Source: Candidatus Ozemobacteraceae bacterium
Lineage (GTDB): Bacteria; Muiribacteriota; Ozemobacteria; Ozemobacterales; Ozemobacteraceae
Reading direction: 5' to 3'
Length of the DNA: 64,000 nucleotides
NCBI GenBank assembly: GCA_035373905.1
Contig: DAOSOK010000032.1
Coordinates: 1 to 64,000 of the forward strand
Of this stretch, positions 25,266-33,909 are shown piece by piece. The number at the start of each line of letters is the position of its first letter. Positions within the stretch are counted from its first letter, which is position 1. The position numbers and the translations under genes are program-made. The notes below the pieces were generated by a model. That model was not told the DNA's origin, ran no database searches, and worked only from the letters and a program-made list of their open reading frames with translations.

Positions 25266-25790
25266 ATGGCGAAGACGATGAGATTGTTTTATTCGATCCC
25301 GGTGCCGGACGATGTGCGGTATGAGCTGCGCAAGGCAGCCGACTCCCTGGGGCCCGACTGGCGGCCGTCGACCGAAGCGCAGCTGCACATCACCCTGGCG
25401 TTCATGGGCGAGGTGCCCGAAGAAGACCTTGCCGAGGTTATCGCCGCCGGCGATCGCGTGACCGCGGGCATGGCCCCCTTTTCCGTCAAACTCGGCGATG
25501 CGGGCGGGTTTCCGAACGACAGAAATCCGCGCGTCTGGTTCATCCATGTGGAATCTCCGGAGCTGATGCACCTGGCCGACGCGTTGAAGCCGGGGGTCGC
25601 CCGCTGGGCCGATCCGAAACCGTTCAAGGCCCATCTGACCATTGCCCGGCCACGCTCATACCGGGCCGCCGGCCGACCGCTGAAGATCGACCGGAGCTGG
25701 CGCGTCGACAGGTTCGAACTTGTCCGAAGCACGCTCGGCGCCAACGGCGCATCTCATACGGTGGTTCAAGAGTTTCGTCTGACCGGTTGA
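25266..25790 (+). CDS. thpR: RNA 2',3'-cyclic phosphodiesterase (2H family)
   Basis: A 174-aa 2H phosphoesterase. The two HxTx motifs are His41-Ile-Thr43 (QLHITLAFMG) and His123-Leu-Thr125 (KAHLTIARP). In the family the enzyme opens 2',3'-cyclic phosphate ends of RNA (LigT/ThpR). The 70-base gap after cinA contains an AT-rich tract, and GAGAGAGGGTG precedes the ATG. Confidence 0.93.
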   Translation: MAKTMRLFYSIPVPDDVRYELRKAADSLGPDWRPSTEAQLHITLAFMGEVPEEDLAEVIAAGDRVTAGMAPFSVKLGDAGGFPNDRNPRVWFIHVESPELMHLADALKPGVARWADPKPFKAHLTIARPRSYRAAGRPLKIDRSWRVDRFELVRSTLGANGASHTVVQEFRLTG

Positions 25791-25839
25791 GCGAAACGGG
25801 AGCCTCTTCGCCAAGTTGCGGCTGGAACGTCCTCGAAGG

Positions 25840-27285
25840 TCAGGATGTCTCTTTCGTTCTTTGCGCGAGGGGAAGGTTCAGCACCACCTGTGTTCCCGCA
25901 TCCTCTCCGGTTTCGCGGGAAGAAATGGCGATCGAGCCGCCGTAACGCTCCACGAACATTTTCACTAGCGGCAGGCCGAACCCGGTGCCGCGTTCTCCGC
26001 GGGTTCCGGGGCGAGTGGTGACCGTGGCGGGTTCGAACAGATAGGGCATCATGGCGCTTGGAATGCCGATACCGTGATCGCGGATGATCAGCAACACGCG
26101 GCTTGCGCATGGTTCTATCGACACCACGATCCGGCTGCCGGGATGACTGAATTTGATCGCATTGCTGAGAACGTTCTGCAATACGCTGAACTGAAGCGAA
26201 ACCGGCTCGGCCATCACCCGGATGCCGGAGCCGGTCGTGAGTTCGTACGTTTTCATCAGTTCGATGCCTTTTTCCTGCAGGCGGCCCTTGAGGGTTGCGA
26301 TGGTTCGGTCGAGATACTCGGTCAGGTCGACAGCCGTCAATCGAAGCGAGATTTTTCCGTTGGCCGTCGCCCGAAGCAGCCGGACGTTCTCGACGATCGC
26401 CTGGATATCACTGGCGCAGGAATACATTCTCAGAAAATACTCGTGATCGGCCCCCTGGAACCGGTGTTCGAGAAGCGAAAGAATGCCCAGAAGCCCGGTC
26501 AGGGGATTGGCCACGTCATGCGTCAGAAGCGAGACCAGGGCGCTGTTGCTTTCGCTCGATTCGAAAAAATGCTGCTTCTGCTCCTCGGAACGGCGGAGCG
26601 ATTCTTCCAGCTGCAACGCGGTCTTCTGGCGCTCGTCCATCTCCTGCTTGAGAGCCAGCGCCTGGTTGCGCAGCTGCTCTGCCATCCGCTCGATCCGGCG
26701 CGTGTAATCGATGTTGAACAGGGCCTGCGACACGAGCGGCGCCAGCCGCATCGCCCGAAGGACATGCTTGGCCGAGAAGAACCCGCGCTGGGAATGCAGA
26801 CACACGAACAGCGCCGGAACGGGGTCGTGGCGCAGCAGCACGTGAAGTGCCGATGAGAAGGGGGCGCGGATCGATTCCGGCTGTTCGCGCCACTCAGGTA
26901 TGGCGGAGATGTCGAAACAGGCCGCCGCTTTTCCGGAGAGCACTCGCCTCATCATGTCTCCGACCGTCCAGACGGAGCCGGCCAGCTCGGCTTTCGTGCT
27001 GATGACCGGCTGCAGGCCCCCGTCGCCATCGAGCGTCAGGATCAGGGCTTCCTCGAAGCCGATGATTCCCTTCAGCACTTCGATGAGCTTTTCGAACACC
27101 CGTTCGCGATTCCGAGGGTCGGACAACACGTTCAGCCCGGCCAGGATCGCATCGGACTCTGCGCGTGCCTCCGATTCCCGAACATTGGCGCGTTCGAGAT
27201 CGATAAGGGTTTCCCGGAGGGCCTCGGCGTCTTCAAAGGAGACGGAGCGATGCGTGATGTTCGGTGTCCCTCCGGATTCCGTCAT
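25840..27285 (-). CDS. Cytoplasmic GAF-type sensor histidine kinase
   Basis: A 481-aa kinase without membrane segments. A GAF-like sensory region (about 45-200) and a coiled coil (about 200-240) precede HisKA, whose phosphoacceptor His (about 256) sits in LLTHDVANPLTG. HATPase_c follows with N-box NVLSNAIKFS, G1 RDHGIGIP and G2 RGTGFGLPLV. Its ATG overlaps the stop of the FIST-domain gene by four bases, so the FIST protein is the probable input partner. No response regulator gene is adjacent. Confidence 0.9.
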   Translation of the reverse strand: MTESGGTPNITHRSVSFEDAEALRETLIDLERANVRESEARAESDAILAGLNVLSDPRNRERVFEKLIEVLKGIIGFEEALILTLDGDGGLQPVISTKAELAGSVWTVGDMMRRVLSGKAAACFDISAIPEWREQPESIRAPFSSALHVLLRHDPVPALFVCLHSQRGFFSAKHVLRAMRLAPLVSQALFNIDYTRRIERMAEQLRNQALALKQEMDERQKTALQLEESLRRSEEQKQHFFESSESNSALVSLLTHDVANPLTGLLGILSLLEHRFQGADHEYFLRMYSCASDIQAIVENVRLLRATANGKISLRLTAVDLTEYLDRTIATLKGRLQEKGIELMKTYELTTGSGIRVMAEPVSLQFSVLQNVLSNAIKFSHPGSRIVVSIEPCASRVLLIIRDHGIGIPSAMMPYLFEPATVTTRPGTRGERGTGFGLPLVKMFVERYGGSIAISSRETGEDAGTQVVLNLPLAQRTKETS

Positions 27286-28478
27286 TCGGTGAACACCAGC
27301 AGGGAGACCATGAAATTCCCGTGCCGATTCTCTCCCCCGACGAAACAGCCCTGCTCGCCGTAGGTGAATGCACCGAGAAAAGGAACGTCGTCACCCAGGC
27401 CGCGCCGGAGGCCGGCAACAACGTCATTCATTCGCTCGCGAACGATGAACATGCAGCCGGCGCAAAACATGACCATCGCACCTGAGATCCGTCCCTGAAG
27501 AGGCGAGAGGGAGTCCACCGCCGAACGTGCCGCCCGTTCGGCGCGCTTGACCAGGCCTTCCTGGGTTCCCTGCATGAGCCAGACCTTTTCGTTCGGGGAG
27601 ATCCCGGTAAACAGGGTCAACCCCCCTTCCCGGGTCATCGTTGCCGGGTGCGACAACTGGAAATAGGGTATCTCGCCGATCAGGCCGGCTACCCTTCCGA
27701 GCGGGTGCAGAGCCGTCCGCTGCATCAGGTTTCCGCCGGTTGGCAGGAGGTCCGCCAGGCGGTTGTCGAGCCACTCATTGTAGACGTGGGCAGCCTTCCG
27801 GCCATCGAGTTCCTGGATGGTTCTTCCCTCGCATCGGGTAATGACGGCCATTTTCGTCGTAGGGTCATACCCGCTGTGAAAGGAAAAGCCGATCTGACCG
27901 GGAGAAAAGAGCACCGCCACCACCGCCGCGTTCTCATGCACCCTGCCGTTGGCGAACTGCTTCCATTGGCCGGTCAGGTCGTCGTCTGCCGAACTGCCGC
28001 CGCAGATGGGAACGTTCGGCCCGAACAGGTCCTCCAGACCGGCCAGCACCTCTTCCTCGTGGCCGGGCGCGTTGGTGACCCAGACCATCGTCGGGATTTC
28101 CCCTTCGCGGTTCGCCTGTTTCAATGCCTCCCGTCCGGCGATCACACCGGTGGTTCGCGGATGTGCTCCGAGCGGCGCCATGCCGACGCCGTATGCCCCG
28201 TCGGGGTCGAACAGCGCCAGAAGTCCCATGCAGCGATCCCCCGTGCATAACGCCCCCCGGTGGGTCATGATCCCCTGGCAGGACGTGCCGCCGTGCATCG
28301 GGACGTCCGGGAAGGCTGCGGACAGCTCATTCATCAGCACGGTTTCGTCGTATCCGATCGTCGCGTAATAAAACAGAAGCTGAGGTTTTGTTTTCTCCGG
28401 GGTTTCGGTCGCGCGCACCAACTCCCGTATCGCCTCGAGCGAATCGGAATGCCGGGAAAATGCAACGATCGTTCTCAT
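27282..28478 (-). CDS. FIST-domain sensory protein
   Basis: A 398-aa soluble protein with FIST_N (about 30-225) followed by FIST_C (about 235-375). Typical features are MHGGTSCQGIMT, PICGGSSADDDLTG, ending GAFTYGEQGCFVGG. FIST domains are thought to bind small ligands such as amino acids and are usually linked to signalling modules; here the linked module is the overlapping histidine kinase. The 200-base gap upstream (28479-28678) carries an AT-rich tract (28606-28629) and the 3' end of the radical SAM transcript. Confidence 0.88.
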   Translation of the reverse strand: MRTIVAFSRHSDSLEAIRELVRATETPEKTKPQLLFYYATIGYDETVLMNELSAAFPDVPMHGGTSCQGIMTHRGALCTGDRCMGLLALFDPDGAYGVGMAPLGAHPRTTGVIAGREALKQANREGEIPTMVWVTNAPGHEEEVLAGLEDLFGPNVPICGGSSADDDLTGQWKQFANGRVHENAAVVAVLFSPGQIGFSFHSGYDPTTKMAVITRCEGRTIQELDGRKAAHVYNEWLDNRLADLLPTGGNLMQRTALHPLGRVAGLIGEIPYFQLSHPATMTREGGLTLFTGISPNEKVWLMQGTQEGLVKRAERAARSAVDSLSPLQGRISGAMVMFCAGCMFIVRERMNDVVAGLRRGLGDDVPFLGAFTYGEQGCFVGGENRHGNFMVSLLVFTE

Positions 28479-28678
28479 CGGAATTCACTTCTCACGTTCA
28501 GATCATTCTCTGTTTTCAGGATAGACTGCCTTTTCCCTCCGTGTCAATGTCCGGAAGGGGTACCATCGGCTGTGCCGCATCGATCGCCCCGCGTCGCGCG
28601 CTGAAAAAATATAATTATAGTTATAATACGTGCGCCTGGTTTCGCTCTTCTCGCCGTGATGCGGGACGTACCTTCCGC

Positions 28679-29659
28679 TCAACGGTCGCGTCGCGGGTGG
28701 CAGGGGCAGGAGAGGCGTGCAAGGGGAGCGGGGTCGCCCGTGCGGTTGAATGCGCGCAGGGCAGATTTGATCGATTCGTCGCACTTGCCGCAGCCGGCAG
28801 GAACCCGTTTCGGCTCGAGCCCTTCGTCGCTCAGCCCGACGACGGTCTCCCCGAGGGCGCTCAGGGCTATGAGCGTTTCCACGACGGCCCAGAGTGAAAC
28901 AGCCTGGTACCGGCCGGCAACGTATTCTTGCTCGAGAGGGGTGCCGGGGGCGATGAATGTCGGCTGGAGGGCGACTCTTGCCGGAAGCGACAGCCGCTTT
29001 GCGAGGTTGAATATATATCTTCCGGTATTGACGGCATCGACGATCGCTGCCTCGTCATCATGAATGCCGATCGGCTTGAGAAGAACATTCGCGAGGATGC
29101 TTGCGCCTTCCGCGGCGAGAACGCTTGCCGCCCGTTCGAATTCCGCCAGGCCGAATCCTTTGTTGATGAACTTTTCACGGACGGTGTCGTTCGAACTCTC
29201 GAGCCCGATGCCGACTTCCAGGATGGCGTTCGGAAGAAGCCTGCGGGAGTCGGCGATCCGCTCCGGGGTGATGAACTCCGGTCGCGACTCGACGAGAATC
29301 CGGGCGACGGCCGTCTTCCCGAGCATGCCGAGAACGTGCGTCCGGACGTCGGGCGGCATCTCGCCGTCGGCAAAAAACGAGCCGGAGTTGTACAGGTCGA
29401 CTTCGCCTATGCCGTCTAGGGCACCCGGAGCCCCGAAAACCGACTCTGCCTGGGCGATCAGGTCGGCCGGCGTCCAGGTCGAGTCGCCGAAGGTCATCGA
29501 GCCGAACCCGCACATTGTGCATCCGCCCCCGGGCCGTCTGGCATACGCGCAGCCGGGCGCGCGAAAGATGAAGATCAGCCGATCGGCAGGTTTCCCGAAA
29601 ACCCGGGTCGGAACACGCTCGACCCAGGCCGGTTTTCGGGGGTCCGGAGGGCGGCTCAC
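28679..29659 (-). CDS. Radical SAM protein overlapping a carbamoyltransferase gene
   Basis: A 326-aa protein. Residues Cys37, Cys47 and Cys50 (CX9CX2C, in PGGGCTMCGF) form an unusual radical SAM cluster motif like that of the TIGR01210/RaSEA-type group. A typical barrel follows: VDLYNSGSFF, RILVESRPEFIT, LEVGIGLESSND and ANVLLKPIG. A C-terminal cysteine set (CGKCDES and SCPCH) may hold a second metal. GTG 29659 is the start, since its GTGA overlaps the carbamoyltransferase stop; upstream open sequence is only antisense-like. The substrate is unknown; archaeosine-type tRNA modification is possible but unproven. Confidence 0.82.
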   Translation of the reverse strand: MSRPPDPRKPAWVERVPTRVFGKPADRLIFIFRAPGCAYARRPGGGCTMCGFGSMTFGDSTWTPADLIAQAESVFGAPGALDGIGEVDLYNSGSFFADGEMPPDVRTHVLGMLGKTAVARILVESRPEFITPERIADSRRLLPNAILEVGIGLESSNDTVREKFINKGFGLAEFERAASVLAAEGASILANVLLKPIGIHDDEAAIVDAVNTGRYIFNLAKRLSLPARVALQPTFIAPGTPLEQEYVAGRYQAVSLWAVVETLIALSALGETVVGLSDEGLEPKRVPAGCGKCDESIKSALRAFNRTGDPAPLARLSCPCHPRRDR

Positions 29660-31386
29660 CGCTTGACGAGATACGAGCCGATCGCCAGGGCGTCCATTTT
29701 CGACCGCTTGAAACAGTCGATGGCGTGTGACGGGGTGCAGACGATCGGTTCGCTGATGTTGAACGACGTGTTCAGGACCATTCCGATGCCGGAAAGGCTT
29801 TTCATCTCCTGGAGCAGTCTTGCGTAGATCGGGTTCACCTCTGGCCTCACGACGTGGGCGCGGGACGTCGCGACGCGCGTGATGCCGTTTTCCTGGACGA
29901 CGGCGGGGATCCGCTGGATGTCGCGCGGCTCCTTCACGGGGAGGGCGAGCAGCATGTATTCCGCCGCATCGAGATCGGTCGGCGTCCGCAGATGACGCGC
30001 CACGTCCTCGACGAGGACGCTCGGCGCGAACGGGCGGAAGCTTTCCCGTTCCTTCACTTTCGCGTTCAGCTTCGTGCGGATGTCGAACCGGCTCGGATCG
30101 GCGAGAATCGAGCGGTTGCCCAGGGCGCGCGGCCCGAACTCGAGACGGCCCTGGAACCAGGCGACCACCTTGCCGTCGTAGACCATCCGGGCGACGCGCG
30201 CGGGGAGGTTGTCGATCATGTCGCCGCGGAGGCCGGCGGCTTCGATGGCGGTCCTGATCTCGGCATCGGTGTATTCCGGCCCGAGATAGGTGTGTTCGAG
30301 GCGGGGGCGCTTCGCGTTTCCGAGAACATGGCACCAGAGGTGGCATGCCGCGCCGATCGCGGTTCCGCCGTCGTTCGCGGCGGGCTGGATATGCAGGAAC
30401 TTGAACGGGGTTTCGCGCAGGATCCGGGCGTTCGCGACGCAGTTCAGCGTGACGCCGCCCGCCATGCACAGCGCGTCGAGACCGGTCTTCCGGTGCAGCA
30501 GCTTCGCGAGATGGACGAACACCTCTTCGGTGACGGTCTGGAGGCCCGCCGCGATGCTGGCTTCCTCATACCGGTCGATGATCGAGGTGCGGCGCGGCCC
30601 GAGCAGCTTCTCGATGCCGCTGAAATCAGGGGTGCGGAACTTCATGATCGAGTTGTCGACCGTGAAGCCGGTGTCGGTCAGTTGGATGATCTTGCGGAAC
30701 TGGGCGGCGTAATCGACCCCCGAATCCTCGCCGATCGGGTCGGAAATGCAGGCGTAGCCCATGACCTTGCCGGGACCGCCGTAGACGTCGAAGCCGAGAT
30801 GTTCCGAGATCTTTTCCCAGACGAAGCCGAGCGAGTTCGGGTAGGGAATCTCGATGAGCGGGGTCAGCTTGTTCCCTTCGCCGATGCCGAGCCAGGCGGT
30901 CGTGAACTCGCCGATCCCGTCGATCGTCAGAACGGCGGCCTTTTCATGTCGAGACGTATAGAACGCGCTTCCGGCGTGGCAGAGATGGTGGGGAAGGAAG
31001 TGAAACTCGGCCTTCGGGAAGCGGCGCTTCAACTCCGCTGCGGCTTTGTGAAGATGTGCGTGAAATGTGACTTCGCCTTCGGGCGTACCGAAATCGCCGG
31101 GCGGAATGCTCTGCTCGCCGAGGTCGCGGTTGGCCGCGAGGCGGGCTTCGGGGTCGAAGGAGAACGCGACGTGATCGACCTGGTCGGGCGTGATGCCGGC
31201 ATGGCGCAGGGCCCACTCGATCGCTTTGTCGGGGAGCTCGTCGGCGTTGTCGACGCGCGAGCACTTGGCGTGCTTCACCCGATTGAACCGTTCCTCCTCG
31301 ACCGCGCCGAGGATGACGCCGTCGCGGAGAAGGCAGACGGATGATTCGTGATACGCCGAGTTGACGCCAAGGATAATCGTTCCCAT
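29656..31386 (-). CDS. NodU/CmcH-family carbamoyltransferase
   Basis: A 576-aa enzyme. The N-terminal Kae1-like domain has the metal-site motif HHLCH (133-137) and TIDGIGE (Asp156). The C-terminal YrdC-like half has GRLEFGPRALGNRSILADPS and ERESFRPFAPSVL. Family members transfer carbamoyl from carbamoyl phosphate to hydroxyls of antibiotics, Nod factors or sugars. GGAGG precedes the ATG, and a strongly AT-rich tract upstream (31402-31428) is the likely promoter. It forms a two-gene unit with the radical SAM gene. No biosynthetic gene cluster is visible around it, so the acceptor is unknown. Confidence 0.92.
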   Translation of the reverse strand: MGTIILGVNSAYHESSVCLLRDGVILGAVEEERFNRVKHAKCSRVDNADELPDKAIEWALRHAGITPDQVDHVAFSFDPEARLAANRDLGEQSIPPGDFGTPEGEVTFHAHLHKAAAELKRRFPKAEFHFLPHHLCHAGSAFYTSRHEKAAVLTIDGIGEFTTAWLGIGEGNKLTPLIEIPYPNSLGFVWEKISEHLGFDVYGGPGKVMGYACISDPIGEDSGVDYAAQFRKIIQLTDTGFTVDNSIMKFRTPDFSGIEKLLGPRRTSIIDRYEEASIAAGLQTVTEEVFVHLAKLLHRKTGLDALCMAGGVTLNCVANARILRETPFKFLHIQPAANDGGTAIGAACHLWCHVLGNAKRPRLEHTYLGPEYTDAEIRTAIEAAGLRGDMIDNLPARVARMVYDGKVVAWFQGRLEFGPRALGNRSILADPSRFDIRTKLNAKVKERESFRPFAPSVLVEDVARHLRTPTDLDAAEYMLLALPVKEPRDIQRIPAVVQENGITRVATSRAHVVRPEVNPIYARLLQEMKSLSGIGMVLNTSFNISEPIVCTPSHAIDCFKRSKMDALAIGSYLVKR

Positions 31387-31526
31387 GCTTTGCCGTCCTC
31401 CATGATATAATAATAAATATATATATACGCAGGAACGCCGGCATCCCGATCGGGGAACCGGACATCTCAGCGAGCGGAACCACTATACCACCGATGGGGC
31501 GTCTCGGACCAATTCTCCGGGCAGGG

Positions 31527-32411
31527 TCAGCGAAGGTTGTCTTCTATGGCCCGGAATCGGCGGGCGGCGTCGACGAACGTTTCGAAGAGACGGCCGAACT
31601 CGGCTCGATCCGGGAGCATCTTCTCGGGGTGGAACTGGACCCCCGTGAAAAAGGGGCCGGACGTCGTTTCGATCGCTTCGACGATGCCGTCGACGGAGCT
31701 TGCAGTGATCCGAAGGCTGTTGCCCAGCTTCTTCACCGCCTGGTGATGATACGAGTTCACCTCGACGGTGGGTGATGACAGCAGTTCGGCGAGAAGGCTT
31801 TCCGGTTCGATCCGGATGGTGTGCGTGCAGATGGCGGAATGGCCGTCGATCCGCAACCGGTGCGGAACGCCGCTTTCCGATGCCGCCTGGGCCGGAATAT
31901 CCTGCCACAGCGTCCCGCCGCGGAACACGTTCATGATCTGGTGTCCCCGGCAGATGCCCAAAACCGGGATCCCGCGCTTTTCGGCCGTTTCGAGCGCCGT
32001 CAGTTCGAACTCGTCGAAGACGCGGTTCACCTTTTCGAGCTTCGGGTGCGGCCGTTCCCCATACAGCATCGGATCGACGTCGTCGCCACCGGGAATCAGT
32101 AGTCCGTCGATCCGCTGAAGACGGGCGGCCGTTTCAGAGGCCGGATCCGACGGCGTGAGCGGAACGATCTCGGCGCCCCAGCTCGAAACCGCGTCCCGAT
32201 ACCGCCGAAGCAGCTGCGGGTCATCAGGATTGGACGGCGAATTCGCCGGCAGCGGCCTGATCGAGAGTATGCCGATGCTGGGAGTTGATCGGGAAATCCC
32301 TGATGATGCGTTGCCCACCGGTCCCTGCCGGCAGAAGAAAAAGGCGACGATCAGCAGCAGAATGACTCTCAGATAACCGTTGACGGAACTCCTGGCACTC
32401 GAACCGCTCAT
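31527..32411 (-). CDS. Secreted class I glutamine amidotransferase-like protein (peptidase C26)
   Basis: A 294-aa protein with an N-terminal signal or anchor (about 12-30). The C26/gamma-glutamyl-GABA hydrolase fold follows: GLLIPGGDDVDP, the nucleophile elbow GICRGHQ (Cys154), NSYHHQAV, and FHPE near the end. The catalytic Cys, His and Glu are present. PuuD-type enzymes are cytoplasmic, so an exported version is somewhat unusual and suggests hydrolysis of gamma-glutamyl bonds outside the cytoplasm (inference). Confidence 0.85.
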   Translation of the reverse strand: MSGSSARSSVNGYLRVILLLIVAFFFCRQGPVGNASSGISRSTPSIGILSIRPLPANSPSNPDDPQLLRRYRDAVSSWGAEIVPLTPSDPASETAARLQRIDGLLIPGGDDVDPMLYGERPHPKLEKVNRVFDEFELTALETAEKRGIPVLGICRGHQIMNVFRGGTLWQDIPAQAASESGVPHRLRIDGHSAICTHTIRIEPESLLAELLSSPTVEVNSYHHQAVKKLGNSLRITASSVDGIVEAIETTSGPFFTGVQFHPEKMLPDRAEFGRLFETFVDAARRFRAIEDNLR

Positions 32412-32510
32412 CGCTCTGTGCTCCGATTGATGGAGGAATGTATTCTTTCAGAGATGTACCACATATCCGCCAGGATGTACAGCGGCAGATGATGAATCGG
32501 CAGAACGATG

Positions 32511-32537
32511 ATCGCCCCGGCCGTGGGCCGGGGCGAT
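32511..32537 (-). terminator. Strong hairpin, probable terminator
   Basis: A perfect 12-bp stem ATCGCCCCGGCC-GTG-GGCCGGGGCGAT. It lies 23 bases past the stop of the minus-strand TPR/coiled-coil gene. The T-run after it is weak (CATCGTTCTG), so termination may be incomplete. Confidence 0.55.
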
Positions 32538-32559
32538 CGGGCGAAAACCGCGTTTTCTG

Positions 32560-33882
32560 TCAGTATCCGTAGGTTGCCTGGTGGAGGCTGTTGATCACCT
32601 CGAGGCGCTTGCGGGCCATTTCGACCTGGCGTTTATAGGGGGCGATATATTCCTCGATGATCTGCGTGCGCCGGTTCATGATGTCGTGATACCGGTCCAT
32701 CGCCCGGTCCATCTCGCGGCGGTAGGGTTGGACGTACTCGTCGACGATCTGGGCTCGGTTCCGCATCGTGTAATCGTACCGTCTGCGGTTTTCCTCGACG
32801 GTGCGGCGGGCCTGGTCGATCAGTTCGGCCGAGGGCGACGCCTGCGACTGGAGACGCCGGAGTTCCTCTTCTGACCGCTGGACTTCGCGGCGGGCATGCT
32901 CGACGCGGCGTTCGTATTCGCGCTCGCCGTCGTACTGGGCCTGGCGATACCGCTGCTCGGCGCGGTCGTAGTCGCTCCGGGCGTCGCGCAGCATGCTCTC
33001 GTAGTTGCGCTCGGCCGCTTCCCGCTGCTGATTGAGCATCTCGATCGATGCGTCGTGCTGGCTCCGGGTGCGCGCCACGATGCCGAGGCTGGCAGACTTC
33101 GGATCGCCGTTTCCGGCGATGAGCGTGGCGGCCTTGGCGTAATCGGCCTTCGCGCCGTTGAAGTCATACTGGGCGTTCATGACGGCCTTCGACAGATACA
33201 CGTCGGACAACCGCTGATTGAAGTCGGGGTAATCGCTGAATTTGCCGGGGTAGTTCCATGACTCGAGCTGGGCGAGGGCGGTGAGCTCGGCCGCGTTGCC
33301 GTCGATCAGCTCGACGACCTTGAACAGCCACTCGATCGCGTCCTTCATGCGGGTGTCGAGGCGGTAACAGTCGGCGATCTCGAGGAAATTCTCATCGGAG
33401 CGGGCCATTCTGAGCAACCACTGGATGGCCTGTTCGTACTCCTTCAGCGCCTTGTAACAGCCGGCGATGCGGCCGCGCACCGTGTCGTCCTGCCGGTCGA
33501 TCTTGAGGTAATACTCGATGGCCTTCCGGTATTCGCCCTTCTTTTCGAGCGTCGATGCGACGTTGAAGACCATTTCCTGAACCTGCTTTTGAAGGTCCTT
33601 CATGTCGGAATACATTGACCTGATCGTCTCCGACGTCTCGGCGATCTGCTTTTCGAGAGCTTTTTTCTTGCTGCCCTGGAAGACGCCGCCGAAGCCGTCG
33701 AGCTTGCTTCGCTCGATATACAGCCTGTCGAGTTTGAGCTCGGGCTCGAGCAGTTCGGTCTCCTTCTGGATCAGCCGCTTCTCAAGGGCTTCGATATCGG
33801 ACGTGTCGGCGGCGAAAAGGGTCGCGGGGACGAACAGAAGACCGGCGGCCAGGATGCTCAAGGTATAGCGTTTGATATTCAT
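32560..33882 (-). CDS. Exported TPR and coiled-coil protein
   Basis: A 440-aa protein with a signal peptide (cleavage near residue 24, LFAAD). A coiled coil (about 28-105) is followed by TPR-like helices (about 110-230) and a long, highly charged helical C-terminus (about 270-435). The last part contains a roughly 28-residue duplication: NRAQIVDEYVQPYRREMDRA and NRRTQIIEEYIAPYKRQVEM. I recognise no enzyme. AGGAAGG precedes the ATG. It lies just downstream of the next exported-protein gene, with a 27-base gap, and may be co-transcribed with it. Confidence 0.85.
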   Translation of the reverse strand: MNIKRYTLSILAAGLLFVPATLFAADTSDIEALEKRLIQKETELLEPELKLDRLYIERSKLDGFGGVFQGSKKKALEKQIAETSETIRSMYSDMKDLQKQVQEMVFNVASTLEKKGEYRKAIEYYLKIDRQDDTVRGRIAGCYKALKEYEQAIQWLLRMARSDENFLEIADCYRLDTRMKDAIEWLFKVVELIDGNAAELTALAQLESWNYPGKFSDYPDFNQRLSDVYLSKAVMNAQYDFNGAKADYAKAATLIAGNGDPKSASLGIVARTRSQHDASIEMLNQQREAAERNYESMLRDARSDYDRAEQRYRQAQYDGEREYERRVEHARREVQRSEEELRRLQSQASPSAELIDQARRTVEENRRRYDYTMRNRAQIVDEYVQPYRREMDRAMDRYHDIMNRRTQIIEEYIAPYKRQVEMARKRLEVINSLHQATYGY

Positions 33883-33909
33883 CGTTGTCCTTCCTCTCTT
33901 TCCCGGTCG

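Noticed and set aside
28679..30469. Radical SAM gene extended upstream into the carbamoyltransferase
   Set aside because: The extra 270 codons are antisense-like low-complexity sequence; the GTGA overlap at 29659 gives a sensible start and family-like N-terminus.
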